Of a DNA stretch of 64,000 nt, positions 46,709 through 56,272 are shown in pieces. The notes under the pieces are model-generated. The model saw only the letters and a list, made by a program, of their open reading frames with translations. It was not told where the DNA came from and did no database searches. The position numbers and the translations under genes are program-made. The number at the start of each line of letters is the position of its first letter. Position 1 is the stretch's first letter. Source of the stretch: Streptomyces sp. AC1-42W (GTDB lineage: Bacteria; Actinomycetota; Actinomycetes; Streptomycetales; Streptomycetaceae); contig NZ_QKWY01000001.1 of the NCBI RefSeq assembly GCF_003248355.1, positions 1 through 64,000 of the forward strand, read 5' to 3'.

Positions 46709-47548
46709 GTGACCCAAGCACGGCAGCAGCACCCCATGCAGCATCCCATCCAGGTCATCGCCCACCGCGGCGCGTCCGACGACGCGCCCGAACACACCCT
46801 CGCCGCGTACCGCAAGGCGATCGAGGACGGTGCCGACGCCCTGGAGTGCGACGTACGCCTGACGGCCGACGGCCATCTCGTCTGCGTGCACGACCGCAGG
46901 GTGAACCGTACGTCCAACGGGCGCGGCGCGGTCTCCGCCCTGGAGCTGAACGCCCTCGCCGCCCTCGACTTCGGTTCGTGGAAGGACCGCGACGAGTCCG
47001 AGTCCCCCGACTGGGACCCGGTACCGGGCGAGCTGACCTCCGTACTCGCCCTCGAACGACTGCTCGAACTGCTCGTCGAGACAAGAGCCGCCGGGCGGCC
47101 TCTCCAGCTGGCCGTCGAGACCAAGCACCCCACCCGCTGGGCGGGGCAGGTCGAGGAGCGGCTGCTGCACCTGCTGAAACGCTTCGAGCTCGACGCGCCC
47201 CCGCCGGCCGGCACCCCGTCACCGGTACGCGTCATGAGCTTCTCGGCCCGCTCGCTGCACCGCGTCCGGGACGCCGTTCCCCATCTGCCCACCGTGTACC
47301 TGATGCAGTTCGTCTCGCCCCGGCTGCGCGACGGGCGGCTGCCCGCGGGCGCGCGGGTCGCCGGCCCCAGCATGCGGATCGTGCGCAGCCATCCCGGTTA
47401 CATCGAGCGGCTGCACCGGGCCGGACACCGGGCCCATGTGTGGACGGTCAACGAGCCGGAGGACGTCGATCTGTGCGTACGGCTCGGCGTGGAGGCCATC
47501 ATCACCAACCGGCCCAAGCAGGTCCTGGCCCAGCTGGGCCGCTCGTAA
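46709..47548 (+). CDS. Glycerophosphodiester phosphodiesterase
   Basis: Hydrolyses glycerophosphodiesters to glycerol-3-phosphate and an alcohol. 279 aa from GTG 46709. Catalytic motifs: VIAHRGASDDAPEHTLAAY (HRG...E), LECDVRLTADGHLVCVHD (E-D-H) and the C-terminal VWTVNEPEDVDLCVRLG. No signal peptide, so it acts in the cytoplasm. Confidence 0.92.
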   Translation: MTQARQQHPMQHPIQVIAHRGASDDAPEHTLAAYRKAIEDGADALECDVRLTADGHLVCVHDRRVNRTSNGRGAVSALELNALAALDFGSWKDRDESESPDWDPVPGELTSVLALERLLELLVETRAAGRPLQLAVETKHPTRWAGQVEERLLHLLKRFELDAPPPAGTPSPVRVMSFSARSLHRVRDAVPHLPTVYLMQFVSPRLRDGRLPAGARVAGPSMRIVRSHPGYIERLHRAGHRAHVWTVNEPEDVDLCVRLGVEAIITNRPKQVLAQLGRS

Positions 47549-47721
47549 TACCTGCATACCTGCGCATCTGCACATGGGTAGATCAACTACAGGGAGTACA
47601 CCGGCGCACTCGGAGTGTGCCCGATCGTGTCGAATGCGTCACTGACAGACCCTTGGCCGGTTTCCGGCAGAGCCCTGGAGGGCATCCACACCGTGGCGTG
47701 GGGGCAAAGGAGGTCTCGGGG

Positions 47722-48354
47722 GTGGCGTTGATGGTGGCACAGGAGGTGCCCACGTCGTCGAGCATGGCCGTTCCCCATGGTCCTGCGGGCGTGGGTCGGG
47801 CAAGGCGACGGATGCGCGAACAGCTGCGCAGCCACGGGGTGTCGGATTCGGTCGTCGACGACGCGGTGCTGATTCTTTCCGAACTGCTCAGCAACGCCTG
47901 CCGGCACGGCAGGCCGCTGGGCCGGCAGACGGAGCGGGGCGACGGCGACGTACGCGCCGCCTGGTGCGTCGACCGGACGGGCGGACTGACCGTCGAGGTG
48001 ACGGACGGAGGCGGCCCGACCAGGCCGGTTCCGGCTACGCCTTCGGTGACCGCGCGCGGCGGACGGGGGCTCAACATCATCAGCGCCCTGGCCCGCGAGT
48101 GGGGCGTACGCGACGACGTCTCGGGCGAGGTCACGGTCTGGGTGCAGGTCGACGGGGGCCACGATTCCCCCGGCCGGTCCGGCGAACGGCCGGGCGGGCG
48201 CGGCAGTGCGCGGACGAGCGGTGTGACCGGTCTGCCGAGCGCGCGGAAGACGACGGTCGTGCCGGGGCTCGATACGGCGGGGCTCGGTGTGCCGGGCCTA
48301 GCGGGGCTGGACTTCACCGGCATGTTCGATGACGCGTTCGACGATGTGGGCTGA
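47722..48354 (+). CDS. RsbW-type ATP-binding regulatory protein
   Basis: HATPase_c domain protein, 210 aa. Start GTG 47722, 8 nt after AAAGGAGG. N-box: DAVLILSELLSNACRHG; G1: VEVTDGGGP; G2: GRGLNIISALAREWGV. Such stand-alone ATPases act as anti-sigma factors or serine kinases in Streptomyces. The Ser/Gly-rich tail ends in a short acidic segment (DFTGMFDDAFDDVG). No cognate sigma factor is adjacent. Confidence 0.8.
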   Translation: MALMVAQEVPTSSSMAVPHGPAGVGRARRRMREQLRSHGVSDSVVDDAVLILSELLSNACRHGRPLGRQTERGDGDVRAAWCVDRTGGLTVEVTDGGGPTRPVPATPSVTARGGRGLNIISALAREWGVRDDVSGEVTVWVQVDGGHDSPGRSGERPGGRGSARTSGVTGLPSARKTTVVPGLDTAGLGVPGLAGLDFTGMFDDAFDDVG

Positions 48355-48600
48355 GCGCGCGGGCTGAAGGCGTACCCCCGGCTCGTACGTCCGTTCCGCA
48401 GGCCCGGTTCGTACGTCGGGCAGGCGCGGGGTACCCGCCTCGGCGCCCGGACCGGGCGGTCGTGCGGGCTGTTGTGCCCCGGTGGGCGGCGGGACGGCTA
48501 GGGTCTGTGCGACAGATCGTCGCGGGCCCACGAAGATCCGCCGGAAACACCCCGGGCTCGCGGGCCGGACCGCACCGTCGCAATCGGGAGTAAGCCCACC

Positions 48601-49566
48601 ATGGCGAAGAAGCGCCCTCAGTCCAAGGCCGGGAAGCAGCAGCTCAAGGACGGCGAGATCCCGGTCGTCGGGGCTCGTGAACCCTGCCCGTGCGGTTCGG
48701 GCCGCCGCTACAAGGCGTGTCACGGCCGCGCCGCGGCCCAGGCCGTGACCGAGCTGGTGCAGCGTCCGTTCGAGGGCCTGGCCGGGGAGTGCGACTGGGT
48801 CGCGCTGCGCGAGCTGGTGCCCGCGGCCACGGTGGAGCTGACGCTCAAGGACGGGCTGCCCGAGGGCGTGCCCGCGGTGACGCTGGCGACGGTCCTCCCG
48901 ATGGCCTGGCCCGCGCTGCGCCGCGAGGACGGCTCCGTCCTGCTCGCGCTCCAGAACGACACCTCGTCCGGCGACCTGAGCCGGGACCTCGCGGACACCC
49001 TGCGGCGCGCGCTGGAGGCTGAGCCCGGTTCGCCGGTGGCCGCCCGCCGCGTGCCGGCCGACGGGCCCCGGCTGCAGGACCTGCTGGCCACCGACGCGCC
49101 CTTCGAGCCGGTCGTGCACACCGGCTTCGAGTTCTGGGTGCCGGACGCGGAGAACGCCACGGCCGAGGTGTCCGCCTCGCTGGAGCGTGCGAACGAGGCG
49201 GCGATCCCGACCGCGCTGCTCTCCGGCGTGGACGCCGCCTACTGGTGCGAGACGCCGGAGAAGAACCACCTGCGCTGGGTCATGCCGCACGCCGAGGAGC
49301 AGCTCCTCGACGCGCTCGCCCGGCTGCACGCGGCGGGCGAGACGTCGCTCGGCGAGGGGACCCGGCTGGTCGGTTCGTTCCGGGCGCACGGGCTGATGGT
49401 TCCGGTCTGGGACCTGCCGAGCGCGATGAGCGCCGAGGACTGCGAGAAGCCCGCCGCCGCGTTCGCGGAGCGGCTCGCGACGGCGCTCGCGTCGGACGCG
49501 CCGCTCACCGCCGAGGAGCGCAGGGCGCGGGGCGGCCTCACCAACCGCCAGGTGACGCTCAGCTGA
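48601..49566 (+). CDS. SEC-C motif protein of the DUF5926 type
   Basis: 321 aa from ATG 48601. Near the N-terminus is a SEC-C zinc motif (CPCGSGRRYKACHG, residues 28-41), as at the C-terminus of SecA. The rest is a conserved actinobacterial domain of unknown function: LRWVMPHAEEQLLDALARLH, then FRAHGLMVPVWDLP. A basic tail precedes the motif (MAKKRPQSKAGKQQ). Cytoplasmic; the partner may be the ribosome or Sec machinery by analogy only. Confidence 0.82.
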   Translation: MAKKRPQSKAGKQQLKDGEIPVVGAREPCPCGSGRRYKACHGRAAAQAVTELVQRPFEGLAGECDWVALRELVPAATVELTLKDGLPEGVPAVTLATVLPMAWPALRREDGSVLLALQNDTSSGDLSRDLADTLRRALEAEPGSPVAARRVPADGPRLQDLLATDAPFEPVVHTGFEFWVPDAENATAEVSASLERANEAAIPTALLSGVDAAYWCETPEKNHLRWVMPHAEEQLLDALARLHAAGETSLGEGTRLVGSFRAHGLMVPVWDLPSAMSAEDCEKPAAAFAERLATALASDAPLTAEERRARGGLTNRQVTLS

Positions 49567-50190
49567 CGGTGTCGCCTACACGGTTCGGACGGTGACTCCC
49601 GTCACAACTACCCGTACTGGCAGGTAAATCGCTGTCCGAATACGCGAGATCGAATTTGCGAACGGCAGATCTCTTGTTACCGTTCTAGAAGCCCGGTCGC
49701 TGGTGCATCCCCCGTCGCCAGCGATCGGGCATCCTCATTTCCGGGTACGGTGCGCGACGCGCCCACCGGGCCGCGCCGCCCCTCGTACGAGCCCCGCGCA
49801 GGCGCCCCGCAGACCCGCCCCGGCTCCCCGCCGCCCCTCTTCCCCTCACGGTGGCCCGCCGTCAGCCCTGCCGCGCAGTACGGCGGTTGAACCCCCGGCG
49901 GACCGGGAACGGCCGGCCGGGGCGCCATCGAAAGGCCCGGAGTCGCCCGGTTTTGCGACGCCCCGAATTCGTGCTCATACCGCACTGCGGAACAAACGGG
50001 TGTCGCGCTCGCGGTCCCGCCGTTTACGCGGAAATCGCGAAGAGGGGCAGAAGAAGAGGGGCAGAAGGGGACAGGGACGAACGTAAGGGTTTCAACGGAG
50101 ATCGGACGAGCAAGCGAAAGAACTCCGTAATGAATGGAACCTAAAAGAACAAGAACGCATCAGAATCTGGCCAACCGCGCCGCCAACCGT
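49567..50190. other. Long convergent intergenic region with a hairpin and a purine-rich tract
   Basis: 624 bp with no convincing gene. 49600-49690 is AT-rich for this genome. An imperfect hairpin (GCCCGGTCGCTGG with CCAGCGATCGGGC, about 49691-49731, one G-U pair) follows and probably terminates the DUF5926 gene. 50030-50160 is a G/A-rich tract on the plus strand (AAGAGGGGCAGAAGAAGAGG). Confidence 0.55.
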
Positions 50191-50910
50191 TCAGTACGCG
50201 AGTCTGCTGCCGCCGTCCGGAGCACTCGCGCTCGCCTCGACCAGCACGTCCAGCACGTCCCCCACATCGGGCAGCCAGAGCGCCCCACCGGAGGCGGCGG
50301 CGCCGGAGGAGGCGGCGCGCTTGGGGCGCGGACCCGTAGCGCGCTCCGGCGCACGCTCCCAGCACACCTGTCCCGTACCGATCTCCGACGGCGGGAGGAC
50401 GACGTAACCGCCCTCGCCGTGGAACCGCAGCGAACTGGGCACCCAGTCCTGGGCGTACAGCAGCTCACCGAGCCGTTCCAGCGTGTACGGGGCGACCAGC
50501 AGCGCCCACCGGGTGGGCGTCGCCACCACGGGCCCCGGCCGCAGGCCCGCCCGGTCGAGCGCGGCCAGGGCACCGGCCCCGGCGGCCGCCGGCAGGCTCA
50601 GGGCGCAGGGCGCCCGCCCACCCGTGGCGAGCAGCACCGGCGCGGCGGGCCGGTTCGTCCACCACCAGCGCACCATCCGGGCGTCGGTGGTCGCGGCGAG
50701 CAGTCCGGGATCGAAGGGGTGCGCGCCGGGCACCGCGCACTCGGGGTCGGGGCAGGCGCAGCCGCGGTCACCGCGTCCGCCGGCTCCTCGCAGCCCCGCT
50801 CCGGGGACCACGGGCCACTGCCACTCCGTGGCGCAGGTCAGGGCCGCGTCGAGCCGGGCGGGCCCGCCCCTGCGGCCGAGCCTGCGTCGCCTTCCGAGGA
50901 TCTCGCGCAT
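50191..50910 (-). CDS. Primase-polymerase-like protein
   Basis: Resembles the N-terminal part of bifunctional DNA primase/polymerase (Prim-Pol) proteins. I start at ATG 50910 (MREILGRRRRLGRR), which follows GGAAAGGAA; TTG 50940 is in frame but has no RBS. 239 aa. Conserved blocks: ALTCATEWQWPVVPG, CACPDPECAVPGAHPFDP (a Cys-rich pair) and ARMVRWWWTNRPAAPVL. The actual activity is unproven. Divergent from the phosphatase gene. Confidence 0.78.
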   Translation of the reverse strand: MREILGRRRRLGRRGGPARLDAALTCATEWQWPVVPGAGLRGAGGRGDRGCACPDPECAVPGAHPFDPGLLAATTDARMVRWWWTNRPAAPVLLATGGRAPCALSLPAAAGAGALAALDRAGLRPGPVVATPTRWALLVAPYTLERLGELLYAQDWVPSSLRFHGEGGYVVLPPSEIGTGQVCWERAPERATGPRPKRAASSGAAASGGALWLPDVGDVLDVLVEASASAPDGGSRLAY

Positions 50911-51390
50911 GAGCGCTCGTTCCTTTCCGTTGAACGCCAAGGGTCCGCCTCACATCGTGCGCGGTGACACCATGCCTGCGGATCTTCTGGGTGTACGTGC
51001 TCGTCGAGCCTGCGGTACGTGCTGTTCGTCGGTACCGAGCGTGAGCTGTGCTGAGCCGGATCGAGCTGCTTGCCGTCGTCATCGTGACGAGATACGAAGC
51101 GCACGGCGCGTCTGCCGTCCGTGCGCACGGCCTCGCCACTCGGGGGCGGGGCGCGGCCGTCTCAAAGGGAGGACGTCCGGGCACGCTGTGGGGTTCCGGG
51201 GTCGTGCGGGGCCGCCCCCGGCCATCCAAAGAATTACGTACCCAGCATGTCCGGAATGACGCTCCCCCTGGGGCTTCCCCCGGAGACGCACTCCCGTCGA
51301 ACGCACCCAGTCGATCGCCAATGGGCATCACGGGGTGCTCTTTTTGGCCAAGTTGCTTAACGCGTGGACACCGCGTTTTCCGGGGGGACA
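50911..51390. other. Divergent intergenic region
   Basis: 480 bp with no convincing gene. A direct repeat GTACGTGCT occurs at 50993-51001 and 51015-51023, 22 bp apart (two helical turns), which could be a regulator site for the primase-like gene. Nothing else stands out. Confidence 0.5.
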
Positions 51391-52878
51391 ATGCTGGACA
51401 TCGCCTCACTTGTACGTGTACATGTGGATGCACTGGTAGCGGCGCAAAATGACATGGGGGTTTGCGATGCTATTCGACGGAACGCACCGCTCGGAAAGCC
51501 GACGACCATGAGCGCACCGCACCTGCCAAGAATGGCTGGAATCGATCCCACAGTCCAGGTTTCGGCGCAAACTACCGAGCCCATCGACGAGGCCCGCGCG
51601 GCGCCCGGCGCCTTCCTCCAGGACCGGCTGGCCGGCTGGGTCTCCGATCTCACCACGCTCCACGAGCTCACCGAGCGGCTGGCCAGAACCAGCACCCTCG
51701 ACGACGCGCTGCACGAGTTCCTCGAAGCCGGAGCCGCCCTCGTCGGCGCCCGCCGGGGCCTGGTCTCCTTCGAACCCTGCGACCACCGGGGCCCCGTCAG
51801 CACCATCGGCCTCGGGCTCGCCCACGCCGAACTGGGCCGGATCGAAACCGTGCCGCGCAGCGCCACCTCCTACGGCCGCGTCCTGGAGGGCCTGCCCAAC
51901 CCGGACGGCCCGCTGACCACCGCCGACCTCATCGGCGACCGCAGCCTCGACCCCCGCAGACGCGAGGTCGCCGCCGAGCTCGGCTACGCCGCCAGCTACG
52001 CGCTGCCCCTCACCACCGACACGACCGGACTGCTCGGCGCCGCCGTCTGGCTCTACGACGAACCGGCGGAACCGCCCGAGCATCTGCGCCACCTCGTCGA
52101 CCGGTACGCCGGATACGCCTGCGAGCACCTGGCCCGCCTGCTGGAACTGGAACGGGCCAGGACGGATGTCGCCACCGTGACCGAAGAGCTCCTGCCCACC
52201 CGGCTGCCCCGCGTCCCCGGCGTCCAGCTCGCCGTACGCCACGAGGTGGCCCCGCAGGGCGGCAACGACTGGTACGACGCGCTCGCCCTGCCGGAGGGCG
52301 CCCTCGGGCTCGCCGTGGGATCGGTGGGCGGCTCGGGGCCCAGCGCCCTGGCCGCGACGGGACGGCTGCGCGCCGGGCTGCGCGCGTACGCGGTGATGGA
52401 GGGCGAGGACCCGGTCGCCGTGCTCTCCGACCTCGAAGTGCTGCTCCGGCTCACCGAACCGGCCCCCTCGGCGACCGCGCTCTTCGCCTACTGCGAACCG
52501 GCCCGCCGCAAGATCCTGCTGGCCGGGGCCGGACACACCCCGCCGCTGATCATCGGCGAGCGCCGCACCTCGTACGTGGAGACCACGCTGTCCGCCCCGC
52601 TGGGCATGCTGTCCTGCTGGGAGGCGCCCAGTGTCGACATCGCCCCCGCACCAGGCGAGACGGTTCTGCTGTACACGGACGGGCTGCTGCGCCGGGCCGG
52701 TGACTCGATGGACCGGGCGTACGCGCGGCTCCACGCGGCGGCGGCGAGCGTCCCGAGGGCGCTGCGCCCGGACGCCGCCGCGGTGGCCGACCACGTGGTG
52801 CGCACTGTGCTGCCGGAGGGCGCCGGGCGCGCGGACGGCGCCGAGGACGTGGTCGTACTCGCGGCCAGGTTCGACTGA
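51391..52878 (+). CDS. GAF-PP2C (SpoIIE/RsbU-type) serine phosphatase
   Basis: 495 aa from ATG 51391 (MLDIASLVRVHVDALVAAQN); GTG 51364 is an in-frame alternative. A GAF domain covers about residues 90-260 (STLDDALHEFLEAGAALVGA, YAASYALPLTTD). The PP2C_2 domain follows: GGNDWYDALALPEGALGL, LYTDGLLRRAGDSMDRAYA and AEDVVVLAARF. The Asp-Asp usual in the last motif is Glu-Asp here, so metal binding may be altered. Such proteins dephosphorylate anti-anti-sigma factors. Two RsbW-like genes are in the same region. Confidence 0.85.
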   Translation: MLDIASLVRVHVDALVAAQNDMGVCDAIRRNAPLGKPTTMSAPHLPRMAGIDPTVQVSAQTTEPIDEARAAPGAFLQDRLAGWVSDLTTLHELTERLARTSTLDDALHEFLEAGAALVGARRGLVSFEPCDHRGPVSTIGLGLAHAELGRIETVPRSATSYGRVLEGLPNPDGPLTTADLIGDRSLDPRRREVAAELGYAASYALPLTTDTTGLLGAAVWLYDEPAEPPEHLRHLVDRYAGYACEHLARLLELERARTDVATVTEELLPTRLPRVPGVQLAVRHEVAPQGGNDWYDALALPEGALGLAVGSVGGSGPSALAATGRLRAGLRAYAVMEGEDPVAVLSDLEVLLRLTEPAPSATALFAYCEPARRKILLAGAGHTPPLIIGERRTSYVETTLSAPLGMLSCWEAPSVDIAPAPGETVLLYTDGLLRRAGDSMDRAYARLHAAAASVPRALRPDAAAVADHVVRTVLPEGAGRADGAEDVVVLAARFD

Positions 52879-52988
52879 GCCGCAGCGCGCGCGGACCTCT
52901 CGCGATGTAAGAGGTCTTCCGGCCCTGGGCCCCCTTCCGTACGCCCGTACGATGGAGGTGGTCCAGTGTCGTATCAAGGAGAACAGTT

Positions 52989-54449
52989 GTGTCTGAGGAG
53001 TTCCCGGAGACCCCGGAGACCGAAGAGACAGAGCCCGTCAAGCAGCGGAAGAACGGCCTGTATCCGGGCGTCTCCGATGAGCTCGCCGCCAGCATGAAGT
53101 CCGGCTGGGCCGACACCGAACTGCACGGTCTGGAGCCGATCCCCCAGGCCGGGCACACCGCCGACCGCCGTGCCGCGCTCTCCGCGCGCTTCCCCGGCGA
53201 GCGGCTGGTCGTTCCGGCCGGCCGGCTGAAGACCCGTTCCAATGACACCGACTACGCCTTCCGCGCCTCCACCGAGTACGCGTACCTCACCGGCGACCAG
53301 ACCCAGGACGGCGTCCTCGTCCTGGAGCCGGTCGACGGCGGCCACGAGGCGACGATCTACCTGCTGCCCCGCTCGAACCGGGAGAACGGCGAGTTCTGGC
53401 TCGACGGCCAGGGCGAGCTGTGGGTCGGCCGCCGGCACTCCCTCGCCGAGGCCGAGCAGCTGCTGGGCATCCCCGCCAAGGACGTCCGCGAGCTGCCCGC
53501 CGCACTCGCCGAGGCCACCGGCCCCGTCCGCAACGTCCGCGGCCACGACGCCGGCATCGAGGCCGCGCTCACCGACAAGGTCACCGCGGAGCGCGACGAG
53601 GAACTGCGCGTCTACCTCTCCGAGGCCCGCCTGGTGAAGGACGCCTTCGAGATCGCCGAGCTGGCCAAGGCGTGCGACATCACCGCGCGCGGCTTCGAGG
53701 ACGTCGTCAAGGTCCTCGACAAGGCCGAGGCCACCAGCGAGCGCTACATCGAGGGAACGTTCTTCCTCCGCGCCCGCATCGAGGGCAACGACATCGGGTA
53801 CGGCTCGATCTGCGCCGCCGGCCCGCACGCGACCACCCTGCACTGGGTGCGCAACGACGGCGCCGTCCGCTCGGGCGAGCTGCTGCTGCTCGACGCCGGG
53901 GTGGAGACCAACGACCTCTACACCGCCGACGTGACCCGCACGCTTCCCATCAGCGGCACGTTCACACCGCTCCAGCGCAAGATCTACGACGCGGTGTACG
54001 AGGCGCAGGAGGCGGGTATCGCCGCGGTGAAGCCCGGCGCCGAGTTCCGGGACTTCCACGACGCCGCGCAGCGGGTGCTCGCCGAGAAGCTCGTCGAGTG
54101 GGGCCTGCTCGGCGACCTCTCGGTGGAGAAGGTCCTGGAGCTGGGCCTCCAGCGCCGCTGGACCCTGCACGGCACCGGCCACATGCTCGGCATGGACGTC
54201 CACGACTGCGCCGCCGCGCGCACCGAGGCGTACGTGAACGGCACGCTGGAGCCGGGCGTGTGCCTCACCGTCGAGCCCGGTCTCTACTTCCAGGCCGACG
54301 ACCTGACCGTGCCGGAGGAGTACCGCGGCATCGGCGTCCGGATCGAGGACGACATCCTCGTCACCGAGGACGGCAACCGGAACCTGTCGGACAAGCTGCC
54401 CCGGCGCGCCGACGAGATCGAGGCGTGGATGGCCGGCCTCAAGGGCTGA
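52989..54449 (+). CDS. pepP: Xaa-Pro aminopeptidase (aminopeptidase P)
   Basis: Removes N-terminal residues before proline. 486 aa from GTG 52989. M24B pita-bread fold with metal ligands: LLLDAGVETNDLYTADVTRT (two Asp), HGTGHMLGMDVHD (His), TVEPGLYF and GVRIEDDILV (two Glu). The N-terminal creatinase-like domain begins GLYPGVSDELAASM. Cytoplasmic. It is convergent with the next gene across a strong hairpin. Confidence 0.94.
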   Translation: MSEEFPETPETEETEPVKQRKNGLYPGVSDELAASMKSGWADTELHGLEPIPQAGHTADRRAALSARFPGERLVVPAGRLKTRSNDTDYAFRASTEYAYLTGDQTQDGVLVLEPVDGGHEATIYLLPRSNRENGEFWLDGQGELWVGRRHSLAEAEQLLGIPAKDVRELPAALAEATGPVRNVRGHDAGIEAALTDKVTAERDEELRVYLSEARLVKDAFEIAELAKACDITARGFEDVVKVLDKAEATSERYIEGTFFLRARIEGNDIGYGSICAAGPHATTLHWVRNDGAVRSGELLLLDAGVETNDLYTADVTRTLPISGTFTPLQRKIYDAVYEAQEAGIAAVKPGAEFRDFHDAAQRVLAEKLVEWGLLGDLSVEKVLELGLQRRWTLHGTGHMLGMDVHDCAAARTEAYVNGTLEPGVCLTVEPGLYFQADDLTVPEEYRGIGVRIEDDILVTEDGNRNLSDKLPRRADEIEAWMAGLKG

Positions 54450-54470
54450 TCACCGGCCTGCCGTAGGTAC

Positions 54471-54514
54471 GGGAGGGCGCCCTGCTCAGGACACCATGAG
54501 CAGGGCGCCCTCCC
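54471..54514. terminator. 18-bp perfect hairpin overlapping the end of the downstream gene
   Basis: Arms GGGAGGGCGCCCTGCTCA and complement with an 8-nt loop. The right arm encodes the last residues and stop of the convergent ATP-binding gene (ends 54486). Confidence 0.8.
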
Positions 54515-55031
54515 GCCATTTCAGGACCTTGTCGAAGCTCACCACCGCGCCGGCGCACCCCGGGCGGTTGCCGAAGTGCACATGGTCGGCGAGCTGTTCG
54601 ATCAGGCACAGACCCCGTCCCTCCTCGGCGGTGACGGGCGGATGCGACGCGTACTGCGAATCCGGCAGTCCGCTCCCGGGCTGCCGCCCGGAGGTGTGCG
54701 GCCCGGTGTGGGCGGGGAATCCGGGCCCCGAATCGGCGACTTCGATACGGCACTTCTCGCCGTCCAGATACGCGGTGACCCGGTACTGGCCGCTGGTCGT
54801 GGCGGACGGTTCCTCCCAGGCGTCCCGGTCCCTTCCGGAACCGCCGGAGGCGTCGTCGCGCTCCCCGCCGTGCTCGACCGCGTTCGCACAGGCTTCGCTG
54901 AGCGCGAGAGACAGGTCGAAGGAGATGTCCGGGTCCACGCCCGCGGATTCCATCGTGCCGAGCAGGAACCGGCGGGCGAGCGGGACGCTCGCAGCGTCGC
55001 GCCGCAATTGGAGTGACCACCAGATGCTCAT
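54486..55031 (-). CDS. RsbW-type ATP-binding protein
   Basis: 181 aa from ATG 55031 (MSIWWSLQLRRDAASVPLAR). HATPase_c: N-box LSLALSEACANAVEHGG, G1 IEVADSGPGFP, G2 EEGRGLCLIEQLADHVHFG. Anti-sigma-factor type kinase domain without a receiver or HisKA. Its terminator overlaps its own 3' end. Partner unknown. Confidence 0.82.
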   Translation of the reverse strand: MSIWWSLQLRRDAASVPLARRFLLGTMESAGVDPDISFDLSLALSEACANAVEHGGERDDASGGSGRDRDAWEEPSATTSGQYRVTAYLDGEKCRIEVADSGPGFPAHTGPHTSGRQPGSGLPDSQYASHPPVTAEEGRGLCLIEQLADHVHFGNRPGCAGAVVSFDKVLKWREGALLMVS

Positions 55032-55299
55032 GCTCCGGCCTCCTGGTTGCGGCTAGACATACCGATACGTATTGCCGCGTCCGGGCGGTCGTAAGCACGC
55101 GCCCGCCCCGAGACCACTCATTCAGCGGATGGCCGGATGCGCCACTTCGTTGTAACCGCGTCCCACCAGCCCCTTTCCGTACCGCCCTCGCCCCTCCTGA
55201 ACCCGTCCGAACGGCCCCGCTCGCACCAATCCGCCCGGAAGACGACCTTCCGGACCTGCCGTACGGGGGCGGGGGGCCGGGTGCGATGATGGGGCCGCC

Positions 55300-56109
55300 A
55301 TGTCTGTGTCTGTGGGACGCGCCGGAGCCGGTCTGCGGCTACTGAGGGCCGCGGTGTTCGCCGCGGTCTGCGTCGCGTTGTCCGCTGCCGGGCACGCGCT
55401 GGCCGCCTGCGCGACCGTCCCCTGGTGGACCCTGCTCGCCGCGTTCCTCGGTGTTCTCGCGATGGCCGTCCCCCTCGCGGGGCGCGAACGCTCCCTGCCC
55501 TCCATCGCCGCCGCCCTGGCCGGCGGACAGCTCGCCCTGCACGTCGTGTTCGGGGTGGGCACGCACACCGCCACCGCCGCGACCGGGGCCGCCGCCGGCG
55601 ACGACGCGCTGATCCGGTTCGCGGCGAGCATCGTGTGCGGGGCCGGCCCCGCCCAGCTGAACGCCGCCGACGCGCGGGACATCGTGAGCACCGCGGGCAT
55701 CGACCCGGCGACGGTGACCGCCCAGGCGCACCAGCACCTGGCCGCGGCTCCCTCCGGCACCATGTCCGCCCTCACCGGCACGCTGCCCGGCCTGCCCATG
55801 CTGCTCGGGCACCTGCTGGCCGCCCTGGCCACCGGCTGGCTGCTGCGGCGCGGCGAGGTCGCCCTGTTCCGCATCGCCCGGCTCTCGGCCCACGGCGCCC
55901 AGCAGCTCGCGGCCGGGGCCCGGCTGCGGGCACTGCGGAACGCGTTCCGCCTCGTCGCCGCGCTGCGCGCCGGTCTGGCCGGCGAGTCCGCGACCGGGCC
56001 GCGCATCCCCCGTACGGCCGTGGACGCACCGCGCCCGGCCACCGGGGACACCCTCCAGCACATGGTGATCAGGCGCGGACCGCCCTCCGTACTCGCTCTC
56101 GCAGCCTGA
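55300..56109 (+). CDS. Hypothetical membrane protein upstream of the copper cluster
   Basis: 269 aa from ATG 55300. Hydrophobic helices include LRAAVFAAVCVALSAAGHAL, WWTLLAAFLGVLAMAVPL and LLGHLLAALATGWLLRRGE. A central extracytoplasmic loop has an Ala/Gly-rich stretch. It precedes ycnI by 163 bp on the same strand and is conserved there in Streptomyces by my recollection, so a link with copper uptake is plausible but not shown by any motif. Confidence 0.7.
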   Translation: MSVSVGRAGAGLRLLRAAVFAAVCVALSAAGHALAACATVPWWTLLAAFLGVLAMAVPLAGRERSLPSIAAALAGGQLALHVVFGVGTHTATAATGAAAGDDALIRFAASIVCGAGPAQLNAADARDIVSTAGIDPATVTAQAHQHLAAAPSGTMSALTGTLPGLPMLLGHLLAALATGWLLRRGEVALFRIARLSAHGAQQLAAGARLRALRNAFRLVAALRAGLAGESATGPRIPRTAVDAPRPATGDTLQHMVIRRGPPSVLALAA

Positions 56110-56272
56110 CGCGACGCCCTCCACGCGATGCGTACCGGCCCCCGTGCTCCGCGCCCCTCGGTGCGAGCGGGACCGGGCGCGGAGCACGCCCGTACGGAGG
56201 TGGTGTCGCGATGCCGGTGCGCACCCGCGCTCCGGAGCACCCTTCCTTCGTGCCTCTGTGGAGTGATCCCCC

